Source of the DNA: Apostichopus japonicus
Taxonomy: Eukaryota > Echinodermata > Holothuroidea > Aspidochirotida > Stichopodidae
Reading direction: 5' to 3'
Assembly: GCF_037975245.1 (NCBI RefSeq)
Contig: NC_092581.1
Coordinates: 5,547,501 to 5,611,500 of the forward strand
DNA length: 64,000 nt
Shown piece after piece: positions 21,101 through 34,169 of the stretch (position 1 is the stretch's first letter; each line of letters starts with the position of its first letter). Below the pieces are notes generated by a model that was not told where the DNA came from, did not search any database, and saw only the letters and a program-made list of their open reading frames with translations. The translations under genes and the position numbers were made by a program.

Positions 21101-23857
21101 CATATGTAATAAGTAGTAAGTAGTATATATACTGTGGTATACTTGTATTGCAGAGTAAAACAATTTAGAAACATGAAACCTCAACCAAACTGTATGTGGG
21201 TAGAAAAGAAAGGTTATCTCCTCCCACATGCTTCCTCAAAAAATGTAGAAATGCTTAGACTTAGAGTTGACCAAAATGCAATTTGCATTTAAATCAAACA
21301 TAAAGCCTGGTTTCTAGATCTGTGAAGTTATCTGTCTAAGTAATAGGAAGCTACTGTAAAATACGGAAATGGAAGAATGTTAACTAAAGTCAGACTTTAT
21401 CATCAATTGATGTTATATTTATAGCATACATACTGTGAGTTGAATGTGCTACAGTACTTAACATTACTTCACTTGGAGCCTTACTGTACTTATAAAACAA
21501 ACTGCCCATTTTATGATTACTTCAGACATACTGTATTTGATGAATGTACAGTTTATGCATAAAGTCAGCTTCACTTTTGGAGAACTTTATGATGTTCTTA
21601 CAAGATTTTCAGACCTTGACCTTTATGTCGACCTTCCCTTCCTCCCCCCTCCCCCTCCCCAACCAAATAGGAGGGGAGAAGCTTATAAGAAGCTTCCTTA
21701 TATCCTACATATTACAGTAGTTTCCCACTATGACTATACAAACTGACAATATGACAGCCACCTATACTGTAGATGATCTAACAAATGAACCCAGATGTAC
21801 AGAGATCTACCACACACACAACAAATGCTTCTTTTAATATTTGGGTTGCTAATCACAAAGATCTCTATCATTATAAGAGCTCTACATAAAGATGGTGGTT
21901 TAGTTTGCCTCTCTCATACATACTATACAGTATATGCCTGTAACTCAATGATAGGCTATTGTACTGTAAAGATATGAAATGAGTCTAGGCTAAATTATAA
22001 AGCCAAAAATCTCATAAACAGTTATAAATAGGCATACAAAATATTGAAATTAACAAAAGTACATTTCTAGTCGATATGTGTGAATAAAAAGCATGAGTCA
22101 CAATATATTACAAGTTACATAAAGATACCATCAGCTTTCACAGTCTATCTGTACAGTACATTGTAGCCTTAAAGTATATAGTTAATTTAATTAAATGTAA
22201 TTAATGTTAAACCTTCTGAATTGTGTGTGTTCACTCTGCGTCAGTATTTTGTCTTAAACCCTACTCTGTATGTTCATGTCCATAGCATCTTACAACTCTT
22301 AAGCGTGTGTTACTTTGTAATATTGTGTCATAGACCTAAATTTGTGTTCACTTTCAGACCAATAACATGCAGTACACTGAGTACAGTAGGAGAATGAATT
22401 GCTCTGTAATGCAATCTCAGATCTGCAAAACACCACAATATCCCCCAACTTTCAATTTAAGACAAACTCTACTATACTACTCTACAAACAGTATTACTGT
22501 ACTAAACAATTGTAATTGTTATATGAGGTGAGTACATCGCTTGTTAATTCACAAACCGGTTAAGGTTTGGGGAATTTGTCTGGCCTTGGTTGTCTTGTTA
22601 TGTATTTCTGTATCAATTATTATCTCTACCTAGTGACAGTGTGTCTGGCTATGGACACCACAATGTACAGCCAAACTATCATAATGTAAGCAGTCTACAT
22701 CCCAGGAGATCTCTTGCAGTAAAGGATTAAGTTTGAAGAGGCCAACAGACAAAACTTGATGTGCATCACAGAAAAATATCCAACTCAACGTCAACCTGAA
22801 AACACAATGCAATATAAACCAATATATATACATACTAACTGTACATTATTACATGTACAGTTCAGTGCATTGAACTCATACAGTAGTCTGTACAAACCTC
22901 TCAATGAGCCCTGATCATATTTCATTACCACAGTTTAGCATGCCTACAGTACAGTAGTCCATGGAGCTATAAACAGAGTCTGTTTATAGCTCCATGAGTA
23001 GTCTAAACAGTCTGTATCTGAGTGAAAACAATTCACCAAACAAGAGTAATTTAACCTGCTCATTATCTCCAATAATAACCACTGGTGATATGAATGAAGC
23101 AGACTTGTTTACTATATACGTCTACTGTACTGTGTAGTCGACAGTAGTACTTACAGTACTACCTATATTTAATCGTTTACAGGCTTCTTGGTTATAATGT
23201 GCTCCTCAGATTGAAGGAAACAGAGGGTTATTTTGTTGCCCTTTACATTTGCTGGTACTATATTCCCTTACAATGAGGACAATGCCTCATACTGTGACTG
23301 GTATGTGGTACTACTGTATAGAGAGATCATACAGTGTATATTACATATATTGTAGTGCTATTCATTAACATTAATACGTACAGTACAGTGCAGTGCAGTA
23401 GCACAATACAATGTAATGGATAACAAAAACTCAAGTTGAGTCAGAGCAAGTCCATAATCAGCTGACTCATCTGGCATACAGTAGAGCAATCAATATGAAG
23501 AAGCTCAACAATACATATAGATATGATGTGTTTAATTGCATACACTAAAATCACATGTTTGTTCCATTATCATTACAGTACGACATATCATCAATTGCAA
23601 CACTGAAAACATTTCAAGCAGCTTTTGTTTGGATTTTGGTAAATTTCCTATATATACTATATATATAATAAAATATTGTAAATTTCTTACAGCAAGCCCA
23701 AAACGATACTCACTTAGCTAATGAAGTTTGCAATTCGAGTAATCAAGAAAATGTCAAGCATTTTCTTCATTACCGTGTTTAGTTAAAGCTTTCAGTATTT
23801 GACAAATACTTAGATGACAGAGTTTGCACATATGGGTGAACAACATTTTTTTTTATT
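18109..23857. other. TULP4 intron, long plain stretch
   Basis: About 5.7 kb of AT-rich intron, rich in ACAGTA/TACTGT words. Positions about 18110-18960 contain more CpG than the surroundings, begin ATTAAAGGAATTGTCTGGTG and include the palindrome CACGGTGCACCGTG at 18617-18630, which suggests an old insertion of unknown type. Poly(C) lies at 20684-20693 and a C-rich run at 21640-21661. A perfect hairpin is listed separately at 22960-22996. No exon was recognised. Confidence 0.5.
22960..22996. repeat. Perfect 17-bp inverted repeat, 3-nt loop
   Basis: CATGGAGCTATAAACAG (22960-22976), loop AGT, then its exact complement (22980-22996). The loop is too short for a typical miRNA precursor. A foldback replication error is a simple explanation. 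Confidence 0.9.
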
Positions 23858-24690
23858 GAGTGGGAATCAGTATCAAGCAAATAACTATCAAATGGTGCTA
23901 AAATATTGGTTAATATTGATCTTGAATGTCATTGCAAGCTTACTTTGAAAACAGAAATTGAATTGGCAGAACTGATCAAATTTTTTTGCCATCTGATGGC
24001 AAGTGTTGTTTATCAAGAAATGTACAGTAAACAGGTGCTTTTATTTGTACAGTAGTACTGTACAAGAGATTGGCTTGTCTGTAAATTGAAAAAGAAAATA
24101 AAACATACAGTATTGTAGATAGTGTACAATACTTGAAGACTCTATGCATAGAGTAGGTCTACGTACACTATCTAGTATGTTTTAAGTTCTTGTTCAATTA
24201 CAGACTAGCCAATCTCTTGTACTACTAATATAAAAGTTACATTACTGTACCTCGCAATAGTCTAGGTTGTGTAAGAGACAAACATCAGACCTACTCTACA
24301 TGCATAGAGTCTTCAAGTATTGTACACTATCTACAGTATGAGTGGGAATCAGTAAGCAAATAACTATCAAATGGTGATAAAATATTGGATAATATAGATC
24401 TTGAATGTCATTGCAAGCTTATTTTGAAAACAGAAATTTAATTGGCAGGATTGATCAAATTTTTTGTTGATCAAGATGTGTAAACAGGTTCTTTTATATG
24501 TATAGTGGTACAAGAGATTGGTTAGCCTGTAACTGAACAAGAACATAAAACATACTGTTGATAGTGTACAATACTTGAAGACTCTATGCATAGAGTAGGT
24601 CTGATGTTTGCCCCTAAAAAAACCTAGACCATTGCTGGGTTATGTAACTTTTATACATAATACAGTAGTACATGAGAGTTTCTTTAACTG
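23852..24690. repeat. Direct-and-inverted repeat cluster
   Basis: Three related blocks are seen: A (23852-24161, forward), B (24162-24337, inverted relative to A and C) and C (24338-24690, forward). Shared landmarks are TCTTGAATGTCATTGCAAGC (A and C), GTACAAGAGATTGGCTNGTC, GATAGTGTACAATACTTG and GACTCTATGCATAGAGTAGG. B against C can pair over about 170 bp with mismatches. This resembles a nested or foldback transposon, or a duplication-inversion event. Confidence 0.75.
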
Positions 24691-26509
24691 TAGAAACACT
24701 ATCACACCTTGCAAATTACAATTATTGCACGATCACCTCACAGTACAAGTTTTAGCGACCCTACCACAAAGCCCAGGAATTGTTGTTGAATGCCAATTCA
24801 TTTACTGCTGTACGGTACAGAATGCTTTACAATATTAGTCCATTGTTTGCCAGCCATTGCACAACTGTACTTTAATTGCAACCTACAGGTAAATTATTAC
24901 TTGATGTTATTGTCTCATGAACACTTCAAACTTGTTTCACACATATTGCTGTGAATATTCTTTACCAGCTGAAGTTCCGCTCACATTGTATACTGTACAT
25001 TGTCTTTTGCAAGGGTACATGCATCCATATGGAAATGATTGCAGTATATTCATGTTGCTGACAAAAATAGAATTATAACCTCACCACAACAAAGGAGGTT
25101 CAAATCCCTTTGTGTTTCTTTAAAAAAGGGACAAATTAATTTATCTATTGAGGGAAACTGTATATTTCAATGGTCAGTTTACACCTGGATTTCATAGCAC
25201 CCACCCACAGACACATATGGTGATAAGTTTTAAACAAATCCATATTGCTAAAAGGATTTGCCATAAAAGAATCTTCACCAACATGTGATACCATTATCCC
25301 CCCAACCCCCCCCCCCCCCTTCTCATAAGATGCCAAGTGAGTTATTCTGTTAAGGCATATTATAAGCCTGTTGAGCCCTATACCTTCAAACCACATACCT
25401 CACATATTAATGTCTTATGTCATACAGGATGTGAAGTACAAACAATAAGTACAGATAATATCGCCTGCCACTGGCTGAACCTATTAAAACTGGTCATCAA
25501 ATTATCCTTCAATTGAGCTGACCTATGGAATGACATCCCTGACATTACACTGGCCTTAAATGTTCATATGAAGTTGTCTGCATAGATCTACTGTTTACAG
25601 TAGATCAACTGGCAAATACAGAACAAATACCTGATCACACTAATTTTGGTAACTAATGTACAATTTTAATTGTCGCATATGGATTCAATTTTTCCACCTT
25701 AATCACTCTGCCATATACCGTATTAGTACTGGCAGAGATGATCACGTTTAATATTGACAAGGAGTAGTACAGTATACTGTACTTTTAAACCACAAAGATT
25801 AGTTTTGTCAATCAACAAACCCGGGTTACACCAGAGATTTGTCTGAAGGCCAGTCAGCAGTGATAGTCTGTACATAGTTATGATACACAGATGCACACTG
25901 AAAAGTGCTTAACACCATATTGATTGCAGAGATGTTGTGCAACACTTTCAAATAGACATGGTTGATTTTATGATAGATACTGTCGTTAATTACGACTACC
26001 CTTTAAAGGCTTCCAATCCTCCATGTTTGTGAGAGGCATGCTACTAAGAGACTCGAGTGTCCCTGCGATGCAATAAATACTCTGATATTAAAAGTAAAAG
26101 GCATCTGTGGGTCCACTCTAAATCTCATGCATTCTTGTTGTCTCAATTAAACACAGAATAAATAGGGAGAACTTTGGTATCATGTGCTAAAATAATCGAT
26201 CTTATGAACGTAGGCAGGCTACTGAAATTCTGAATCTGATTGAGCTCAATAAGATTTGCAGTTTAAATGTTATGTTTCAATAGAAGCATCCCAGGTTACA
26301 CAACAGCATGTATGTTCCTCACATGTGGGCAGCTTCATAGGGCAGCAGAAGAATAACAAACTGGAACTTGGGGGAAACTAGTGTGTGTTAGAACAATCTG
26401 CAATCATGAGATGGTTACAGTACTAAAGGAGACCTATAACATAGTTCAGGGTATTCTTGCACTGTAGTGTCCACGTCTTGCTTGTCAAAGTCATCCTTCA
26501 AGTGAGTAT
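24691..26509. other. TULP4 intron, no recognised feature
   Basis: AT-rich intron with dispersed ACAGTA/TACTGT words and a C run near 25300-25320. No exon or coding similarity was recognised. Confidence 0.55.
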
Positions 26510-26729
26510 ATATGCCACAGAAACCTGAACTGAGCCTTCACTGAAGCAACAATAACAATGAAAAATATGCCACAGAAACCTGGACTGAGCCTTCACTGAA
26601 GCAACAATAACAATGAAAAATATGCCACAGAAACCTGGACTGAGCCTTCACTGAAGCAACAATAACAATGAAAAATATGCCACAGAAACCTGGACTGAGC
26701 CTTCACTGAAGCAACAATAACATGGAAAA
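26510..26729 (+). repeat. 55-bp tandem repeat, four copies
   Basis: The unit begins ATATGCCACAGAAACCTGG and continues ACTGAGCCTTCACTGAAGC with an AACAATAACAATGAAAA tail. Copies start at 26510, 26565, 26620 and 26675 and are almost identical. The array lies 70 bp past the splice donor of TULP4 exon 1. Confidence 0.95.
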
Positions 26730-26798
26730 AATTACAACAAAATGACTTGAAAACATTCCCTAAGTTATAGAAAAGGCAAAAAGAGAGAGAAAGCTCAC

Positions 26799-27050
26799 CT
26801 CAGAATTATGCCCTCGTAGATTGAAATTCTTCCTGAATGCATTGCTGTATATTCGTTTGCATAAACTAGTTGTATATGTGGCACTCACGATGCCCTTCTC
26901 GTTGCCGGTGGCCAGCCATCCTTCGGTATAATGTCTCTTCCGCGTAAAGCTCTTGTCTTTTTCACTAGTTGGAACGGTGCCCTTCCAAGAAAGGGACAGG
27001 ATGGTGCAATTGCTTCGGGCTGCGGGGTTTTCCTCCAGCACGGCAAACAT
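26799..27050 (-). CDS. tulp4: TULP4 first coding exon with start codon
   Basis: This exon gives 84 codons from ATG at 27050 to HNSE at 26799, followed by the donor GTGAGC. The product contains LSLSWKGTVPTSEKDK, EGWLATGN and NFNLRGHNSE. These match the N terminus of vertebrate TULP4 (LCLSWKGRVPKSEKEK, EGWLATGNGRG, INFNLRGHNSE) with similar spacing. The start is chosen because the vertebrate protein begins at the same distance from the WKG motif, the base at -3 is A, and an in-frame TGA lies 24 bases upstream (27074-27072). The sequence upstream is presumably 5' UTR, but I cannot place the cap site or any upstream noncoding exon. A 55-bp tandem repeat begins 70 bases inside the following intron. 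Confidence 0.93.
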
Positions 27051-30000
27051 CGTCAGATGGTGGGTAAGGTATCAGCTGACCACACTTCGGCCTTCTGCTT
27101 CCTCGGAGTTGAAGGGAGGACAGAGTTATAGGTCTGCCGAGAAGTTAAGATACAAAGCAAGAAACGCAAAGCGGTGTTAAGGTTAATACCTCGAGCTAGT
27201 ACTGGCTGTATATTGTTTCCTTACAGTATACACACTGTACAGAACCTTTATATTATAAACTTTTAATGATTTCTAAAGTGCACTAACTTGCAGTTGAGAA
27301 GGACTGGTCACAATTTAGTTTGATTCAAAGCACAGTTCCACTAAATGAGAAAGTACACATGGAATCGAATCCTTACACAAAGTACAGAATTACATAGACA
27401 ATATAATTGAGTGGGACAGGCCCGACAGGGATGGGGTTGGTGATGGGAGTGAGGGATGGTATGAGGGTAAGCGAGAGGGAGCAATTATGTGAGGAGAATA
27501 GTCAATCTGAAAGGTCACCCATGGGTCAATATGACAACAAGAGTAACTTAAGTGTATGAAGCACGCAATTCATTTTACCAGGGCTACTGTACTAGATTCA
27601 ACTCCCAAATCTAATTCTAGTTGTTATGTGTCCACCAAATTTTAAAGAGCTTTCAGGGAAGAACAACGAGATCACAAATATGTACAGTCAGTAACGAGGC
27701 ATTTCTAATGAATCTGTCATCAATCCTTGCATTTCAGTGATTGACAGTTACAAGAACAAAATTGCCACCTGTACAGTAATGATGTCATAAAATGTCTTTG
27801 AAAATGAAATAAGAAAGAAATTCTACATTGAGCCATAAAGTATATATATTCATGCAATTAATGAGGTCAATTTTTAAGCTGAGGTGGATTATCTCTAATT
27901 AACAATGATCCCTGAACTGGATAGGATAGGTCTGTGCACTTATTATGTGTCTAGAGTATCGTTAGTTTATGTACTTGCCTAGTTCATGAATATTGCTGAT
28001 TTACAATACATGTACCAGAACAGGATTACAGTGACACAGTGAAAACTGATCCCAGTTTTATAAACTTTATGAACATTTCACAAAAGGAAGAAAATGTGAT
28101 CTTAACACAAAATGAATCTTTCCATGGAGATACTGCTGTTAGATTCATAGTATGTCTTTTTACTTGAGACATTTTATGTTTCATTTATTTGTTTCATCAT
28201 AATGTACATATATGGAACAAAGTATGCATTAATTAATATGTCAGGATGTGCATTGCAAAAGTCAGTGACTTAAGAAACCTTTGCAGGCTTGTGTAGTAGG
28301 TCACTCCATATATAACATTAACCTCTGTCCATTCACAAAACCTGTGGTATTATGCCACTGTAGTGTAAGTATAATAAAAACACATTAAAAAACATCAAGT
28401 AAAACTACAGTAAATGTAAACATTTACATGATATGCAATCAGTATGTTTCATGCAGCACCTAGAGTTATATACACATCTGGACTGGGTTCCATTTGTGGA
28501 TGGCTCTCACTAGTGGTACATTCCAGTTTTTATGTGGCTTGGCTAAGGTTATACTTCTAGTTATTCTAGGTTATGAGATTGCCAAAACCAACCTTAACTT
28601 CTACTGTACCTCAAACTCTAACCTTACAGATAAACACACAACACAATACTACTGCCCAATAAGAAACATCTAACATGTTTGTATGTAGGGGTACTCAGAT
28701 GCAGAGTGGAGAAATCTATGTCCAAGACTTTTTATTTTTATTTTCGTGAAGACGATGCCCTGATGCGAAATGCAGAATCTAGGTCCAAGACTTAACCTTG
28801 GTACCACCACTTTAGGCTCATGAGGGTGTTATGTTATACTAGGCCTACAGTAGCCTAGTTGAATTAGCCTACCCTATGCCTGGAAATGGTGCGTGCCTAT
28901 TTATTATTATGGATTGAGATATAAAGTTTGTGGTTAGGCTACTCCAACTTCCAAGTTGGATGTAGTGATACAGCATGAGCCTACATTCAATCTCTGTATT
29001 AAATTCATACTATTATAGTATTAGGGGCCTACTTCTACTAGCAGTGAGTACTAATAATAGTGGCCTAGTCATACTCAAACTAGGCCCAACTTACCTAAGC
29101 ATAATAAATTCGGTGACTAAGTTAGGCCTCTGTCATGAAGGCCTATGAAAAAAAGTATGACTATGAACACAAATATTTACGCTATGTAGATGTTTTGTGC
29201 AGTTAAATTTCTGGCCTAACATACTTTGCTACATTATGTGACTAATGTTAGCCGAATACGATTGAACCTAGGAACTAGGATAGACTAGGCCTAGGCCTAA
29301 CGTTAGTACGACGGAACTTCCGACTTGGAGATCGTCGGACTATTCCTGAACAACTCTCTTTCAAAGGATGAAATCGACAGCTATCGACTTTATAGATACT
29401 CACGATGTTTCAAAATTTACATAATGTCACCGACAGATCTAACTGAATATTCCATACGTAAATCTCCAATTACTCGTATTCGTAATACGTTAGTACTGTA
29501 GTGTAAGTGTAAGTGTAACTGTAAGTTAGTACGCATATTATTGCAGTATCAGTCTAATTGGGTAATACTACAGCTGTATGTATACATAGTGCAGTACGAC
29601 GTAGCCTATGTGTATGTTATGACTGTGAAGTAAATCGCAGGAAGCGATTGTTAGAATTGTGTCTCCGGTCGTTCTTTGTTGTGGTCAAGTTTCTTTCTGG
29701 ATTTTTTTTGGTCATGTGACCAGATGATACAACTCGCGTCACAGTTTGAGTTAATAGTGAAACTAAATCAATACCCCTGATCAAATTCGCTTAGTAGATG
29801 TATTATCATTGGCCGTGGGCCGAATTCTAGATAATTGCAGTATGACATCATGGATACATGTTTTTATTTTATCATTGTTTGTTCATTAGTTCCTGAAGCC
29901 ATTGTCTCAAGTTGTAGAAGGTTCCAAGTAGATTAAATTTTCCCCGGAACTACTTTTGTCAGAGGGTTGTGAACGAATGGAATGATTTTCTTGATTTGGT

Positions 30001-30696
30001 TGTGCTATTGAAAACCATGAGTGGTTTTAAGAATGTTTTAGGCTATAATCATATGAATTTGTATGGCCACCCCACCTCCATTGTCAGTTGGGGGAAAACG
30101 TTCAGTCAGCGATTGCATTACATTTAATTCGGTAACATTTAGGCCATACCTTCGGGCACAGGACGCCCTCTAAAGCAGATCAAGGGGGCATGGGTTTCCC
30201 GACCCACCCCTCCCCTTTTCAACCCACACGGAAATTCAAAGGTAGTTTTTAGCACGACCTTGCGTTTGACCAGAACGATAGACCCAATTTAAAGTCTAAA
30301 TACGGTATTCTTCAGACTACACTATTTCATATTTAAACTTTCTCATTTCTTTCTGGGTGACCCACACCTCTATGTAGAGTCGGCTTCCACGACCCCATGG
30401 CCATACGAACTCCTTTTTATAATCCTGCAGCCGCCTCGGGCCTTTCCATAAACTTTCATGTCTGGCCCGGCATGAATGCCGTAAAGATGCTTTTTAAAGT
30501 TGTTGCAAGCAGAAACCAGAGGCTGGGGCTCCCCCTACTCCTACCCCACCACACCTGCATCCTCGGTCGTCTGTTATTCGAATTGCAAAATGTGAATTGG
30601 CGATTAGTTAAGGGCCCTCTCGTTGATACCGATCCCTGCTTTAAATTCTCTCCCAATACAACACGACCATTACTTGTCCGTCTTCTGTCTAAGCAG
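27051..30696. other. TULP4 5' side: possible 5' UTR, promoter and flank
   Basis: The TULP4 5' UTR and promoter must lie upstream of 27050, but I cannot fix a transcription start, TATA box or noncoding exon. Positions 28830-29300 are rich in AGGCCTA and TAGGCCT words, and 29300-29700 has more CpG than the introns, so a promoter there is possible but unproven. The open frame at 30397-30783 has no recognised similarity and runs into the inverted-repeat element that follows. Confidence 0.4.
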
Positions 30697-31007
30697 CCCT
30701 TACCGAAATGCCATATCTGGCTTTATATCTGGTTTAATCTGGCCATATCAAGCCTTTATCTGACCATATCAAGCCAGATATAACTGGATATCGAGTCAAT
30801 CCAGATATACAGATAGTTTTATCTGGCCCAGATATGGATGCAGATGAGCCATATAAAAATTTATTTTTATCAAGTTATATCTGGCCAATTTTGTATCTGG
30901 CCAGATATAAATTCCAGATCTGAAGCAGACCTGGCCCAGATTGAAATTCCAGATCTGGGCCAGATCTGGATTTTATATCTGGCCCAGATCTGGGATTTCG
31001 GTAAGGG
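30697..31007. mobile_element. 311-bp inverted-repeat element of ATATCTGG motifs
   Basis: The ends are CCCTTACCGAAAT (30697-30709) and its exact complement ATTTCGGTAAGGG (30995-31007). The interior is packed with ATATCTGG, CCAGATAT and CCAGATCTGG in both orientations. No target duplication is clear. It has no coding capacity. This fits a MITE or a foldback element; I cannot assign a superfamily. Confidence 0.7.
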
Positions 31008-31490
31008 GTGAAACCTAGATTTCATAGTGCAAGCGATTTCATGAATGAAACTGCACACGGCGCACCTGATAAAAACTCTGCCTCGCAATCTCTGCATTCA
31101 ATACCTCCGTGGATATGACATGATTTAATTCTATGTCGGATGAAGTAAACTCTTTTACGGGGACTTCCTTTCAATGTAATCTACAAAGGCCGAGGCAGAC
31201 AACAGGGCCACGTAAAGGTCTAACACCACAATTAAATGTTCCATTGAGTTACACACTAAACTCGTCACTTTCAAGACCCGCCAAAGCATAGATAGAAGTT
31301 TTCAACTGGTATATCCTACCCACCATATGATAGATGAGATCTTGGCCTATCATGGTACTTGCAAACTTCCATATCATGACCGTTTAGCTTTTGAGCTAGA
31401 AGAGGAGCAAGTTTAGCATGTTCTTTTCTGACAATGGTTAACCTTTCGAGCGGATGTACTTTACTCTAATTGCGATGCGGTACCTATAGA

Positions 31491-31493
<3 letters not shown>
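31008..31493. other. Unclassified flank
   Basis: About 490 bp with more mixed composition than the introns. No coding similarity or repeat was recognised. Confidence 0.4.
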
Positions 31494-31556
<63 letters not shown>

Positions 31557-31585
31557 ATATGTATATATATATATATATATATAGA
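31494..31585. repeat. (AT)n microsatellite
   Basis: Alternating AT with a few GTATAT interruptions. Confidence 0.97.
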
Positions 31586-32608
31586 CCTATATCTGTATAT
31601 GTAAATAGATGGCGCTGCGTTTAAACGTCAAAATGATGGCGTACTTCCGAAACAACAGTATATTGCCAATTGCTTCAGATCAGACGAGAAAATTAACTCT
31701 AAGGAAATACCTTACCAAATGCCATGCTATTAATTGTGTTGCACATGAAGGGTGGGAGATGGGTAGGGGGATAACGGGTATCCATTCATTGAAACATGTC
31801 CGCAGCTAGAAACTTTGTTTAAGAACGGTGAAATGCATATTGTTGAGGGAGGGGGGGGGGCGGGGTGTGGACGGACCCATTCGTAAGGGTTCATCGATAA
31901 ACCACCTGATTTAGTAAAATATAAGATTTGAAGGCCATAATAGCCCTCATCCAGTATAACTGCATAACTGAATATTTATAAATACCGTGACAAGAGACTT
32001 GAGACTTTTACATGATGATAAAGTCTTTCCTATGGAGAAGTGTTACAGTCTATAAAATGAACCAAATTGTTAACTTAAGTTCTGCTGTCTGTGTTATTTA
32101 GCTTGGGAAGGGACTGACCTAATGGCAGTGAAGTTGCTAAGTTCTTTTTATTTGCATAACAATATAAACTTTGTCACCAACGTAAACTGCAAAATGATGT
32201 GACTGTATTAACTTGTCGCAGGTTCCCATTGATCTACTAAACCGGAAGCGGAACGTATGAACGTATGACGGGAAGGACCATTAACAATGAAGATATATGC
32301 AAATAATTTACCACGTTACTATCAGGCACCATACCTTGAAAATAAACATTAATATTGTAATAAATTGTTTTATTATGGCGTATTATAGGTCTCACACAGT
32401 TCGAAGCAGTTATCGAATTTGCGTCGTTTTCCCAGTATTCGACATGTCGAAAAAGCTCCCAGAAGGTAAAAAAGCAAACGTGATTTTCTGAGCACTTTTT
32501 AACTTTGTGAAAGTTTTTCCCATTACATAATTTGCAGTATATGTTGGAGATGTAAGCATAGAAAATGAACTATAGTACAGAGAACTAGTAGAGCCAAATA
32601 AATGTAAT
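31586..32608. other. Unclassified sequence left of the P-like element
   Basis: Contains a poly(G) run near 31850-31860. I see no gene, and short open frames lack similarity. Confidence 0.4.
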
Positions 32609-32616
32609 GCCGAAGT
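32609..32616. repeat. Target-site duplication, left (GCCGAAGT)
   Basis: The eight bases GCCGAAGT immediately precede the left terminal inverted repeat and recur immediately after the right one at 36839-36846. Eight-base duplications are characteristic of P-element and hAT insertions. Confidence 0.92.
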
Positions 32617-32647
32617 CAGAGCCGTATATAGAGAGAGTTTGGCCAAC
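32617..32647 (+). repeat. Left 31-bp terminal inverted repeat
   Basis: Starts CAGAGCCGTATATAGAG and ends TTTGGCCAAC. It is the exact reverse complement of 36808-36838. Confidence 0.95.
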
Positions 32648-32804
32648 CATGTAACCGATTTGGATTGGTCGAGAGGGAAAACGCCCACACAGGGTGGTAA
32701 AATAGGTCCACTTGAAAACTTTATAGCAGACGACACGCATACTCACAGTGTATAGACTATCGTTTTGTACACGAAAAAAGTACGAAATTATGAAAGAAAT
32801 GGTG

Positions 32805-32925
32805 CTGGGGATGCTGCAATCGGTCAGAACATGGATATTGTTGTTCGATTATCCGACTGACCATAAAAGAAGAGGAAGTTTTTGGAAGTAGAAAGAACAA
32901 GATGGAGATCTTATGAAAAAAAGTC
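32805..32925 (+). pseudogene. Possible THAP-domain remnant of the transposase
   Basis: Near the left end of the transposon one frame reads DAAIGQNMDIVVRLSD and an adjacent frame reads LFDYPTDHKRRGSFWK. These resemble the C2CH zinc-finger start (CAAIGCQN-like) and the FHRFPTD-KRR-W stretch of THAP domains, in the expected position at the transposase N terminus. The cysteines and frame are lost. This is weak similarity judged by eye. Confidence 0.35.
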
Positions 32926-33179
32926 TGTGTAGCCTAGGCCCATACTAGCCATAGGCCCTGGTGTAATACGAGTAATGTACAAGCAATGCGAGAATTTTAC
33001 GTTCAGACTGGTTTCTGTAATTACATGCATGGCTATTCTCTCTCGTTTTACGATCCACAAATTCGATTTCATTATGCCAGCTCTCCTAATCATAGGCATG
33101 GCAGTTTCAGTCGCACATATAGTTATCCTAATTCCTAGTTATTGTATGCCTAGCCTAAAAAAGTATCACTTTTAGTTCT

Positions 33180-33620
33180 ATGTAAAAGGGTGGGCTAGCC
33201 TCTAGGCATCACGTAAAGCCCTAATCCTTAGTTAAGCCCGAAGCATAAGTTAAGCCTGGGCTTAGTTAGACCTGGACCATTCTTGCTCTTATTACAACTG
33301 TTATAGCACATTACATAATATGGCACAGTGTAAGGCCCAATTAAACTAGGTCTAAGGAAAACAAAGTAGCCTAGGCCTAAACTAGTTAGGCTAGGTCTAT
33401 ACTCATTGGCAACTTGTGGGTTGTGTACACATACAGGCCTAATTATATAGACCCTTTTAGTATGTCATAAACAAGTGCCCAAATGGTTAAATGATCCTGG
33501 TTTGTGTTAATTGTCAGCATTGGCCTAGCCTTTTTAGGCTAACATGAATTCAGCCTAATTTTTTTCTTCTTCGAAAGTATAGCCTAGGCCTTGGTTTAAT
33601 TTGGATGCAGTCAACTATCA
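33180..33620. repeat. AGCCTAGGCCT-rich segment inside the transposon
   Basis: Many overlapping TAGGCCT, AGCCTAGGC and TTAGGCT words occur here, with the same vocabulary as 28830-29300. It is not a regular tandem repeat. It may be intronic filler of the transposase gene or a genome-wide motif family. Confidence 0.5.
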
Positions 33621-34169
33621 TTTATCAAAGTTGCATCAGTACCTCCTTATTCCCTTAATTGACACCCACATTGACGATTGAAGTTAAAAAATACCTTTTT
33701 AAATTATCTTTAGACAGTAAATTTTAACTCCCTGAATTTCAGGACTTTTTTTACAAATTAAAGGTGACATGTGCTCTGAAGAAAAACTCCTAACATAAAA
33801 AGCCACAGTTAGCAGACTGTGATGACAAACCTGGTGAGTGACTTCTAGACTGAAATCCAGTTCCTGCAACCACAGCAATAAAGTCTTTGTTTTAATCAAT
33901 GCACTTGTGTGTTTGAAACTTTCAAATGGACACTCAATGGCAGTTGGTTAAGATATAAGCTTTTACCTTCATCATGGAGAGTCGAAGGGAATCTGCCTCA
34001 TCATCTGAATAATGGACTCAAGGATAGCAACAAATCATGATTGGATAATGATTTTGAGCAAGTAAATATCTGGCAATTTGAAAGTTTGTATTATTTTTTT
34101 ACATATTATTTAAGCTGTTTAGCTCACACACAAGCAAATGATCAAGTGACAACAACCGATGCAGTATAT

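Noticed and set aside
30397-30783. 128-codon plus-strand frame upstream of TULP4
   Set aside because: No recognised domain, and its last part lies in the inverted-repeat element.
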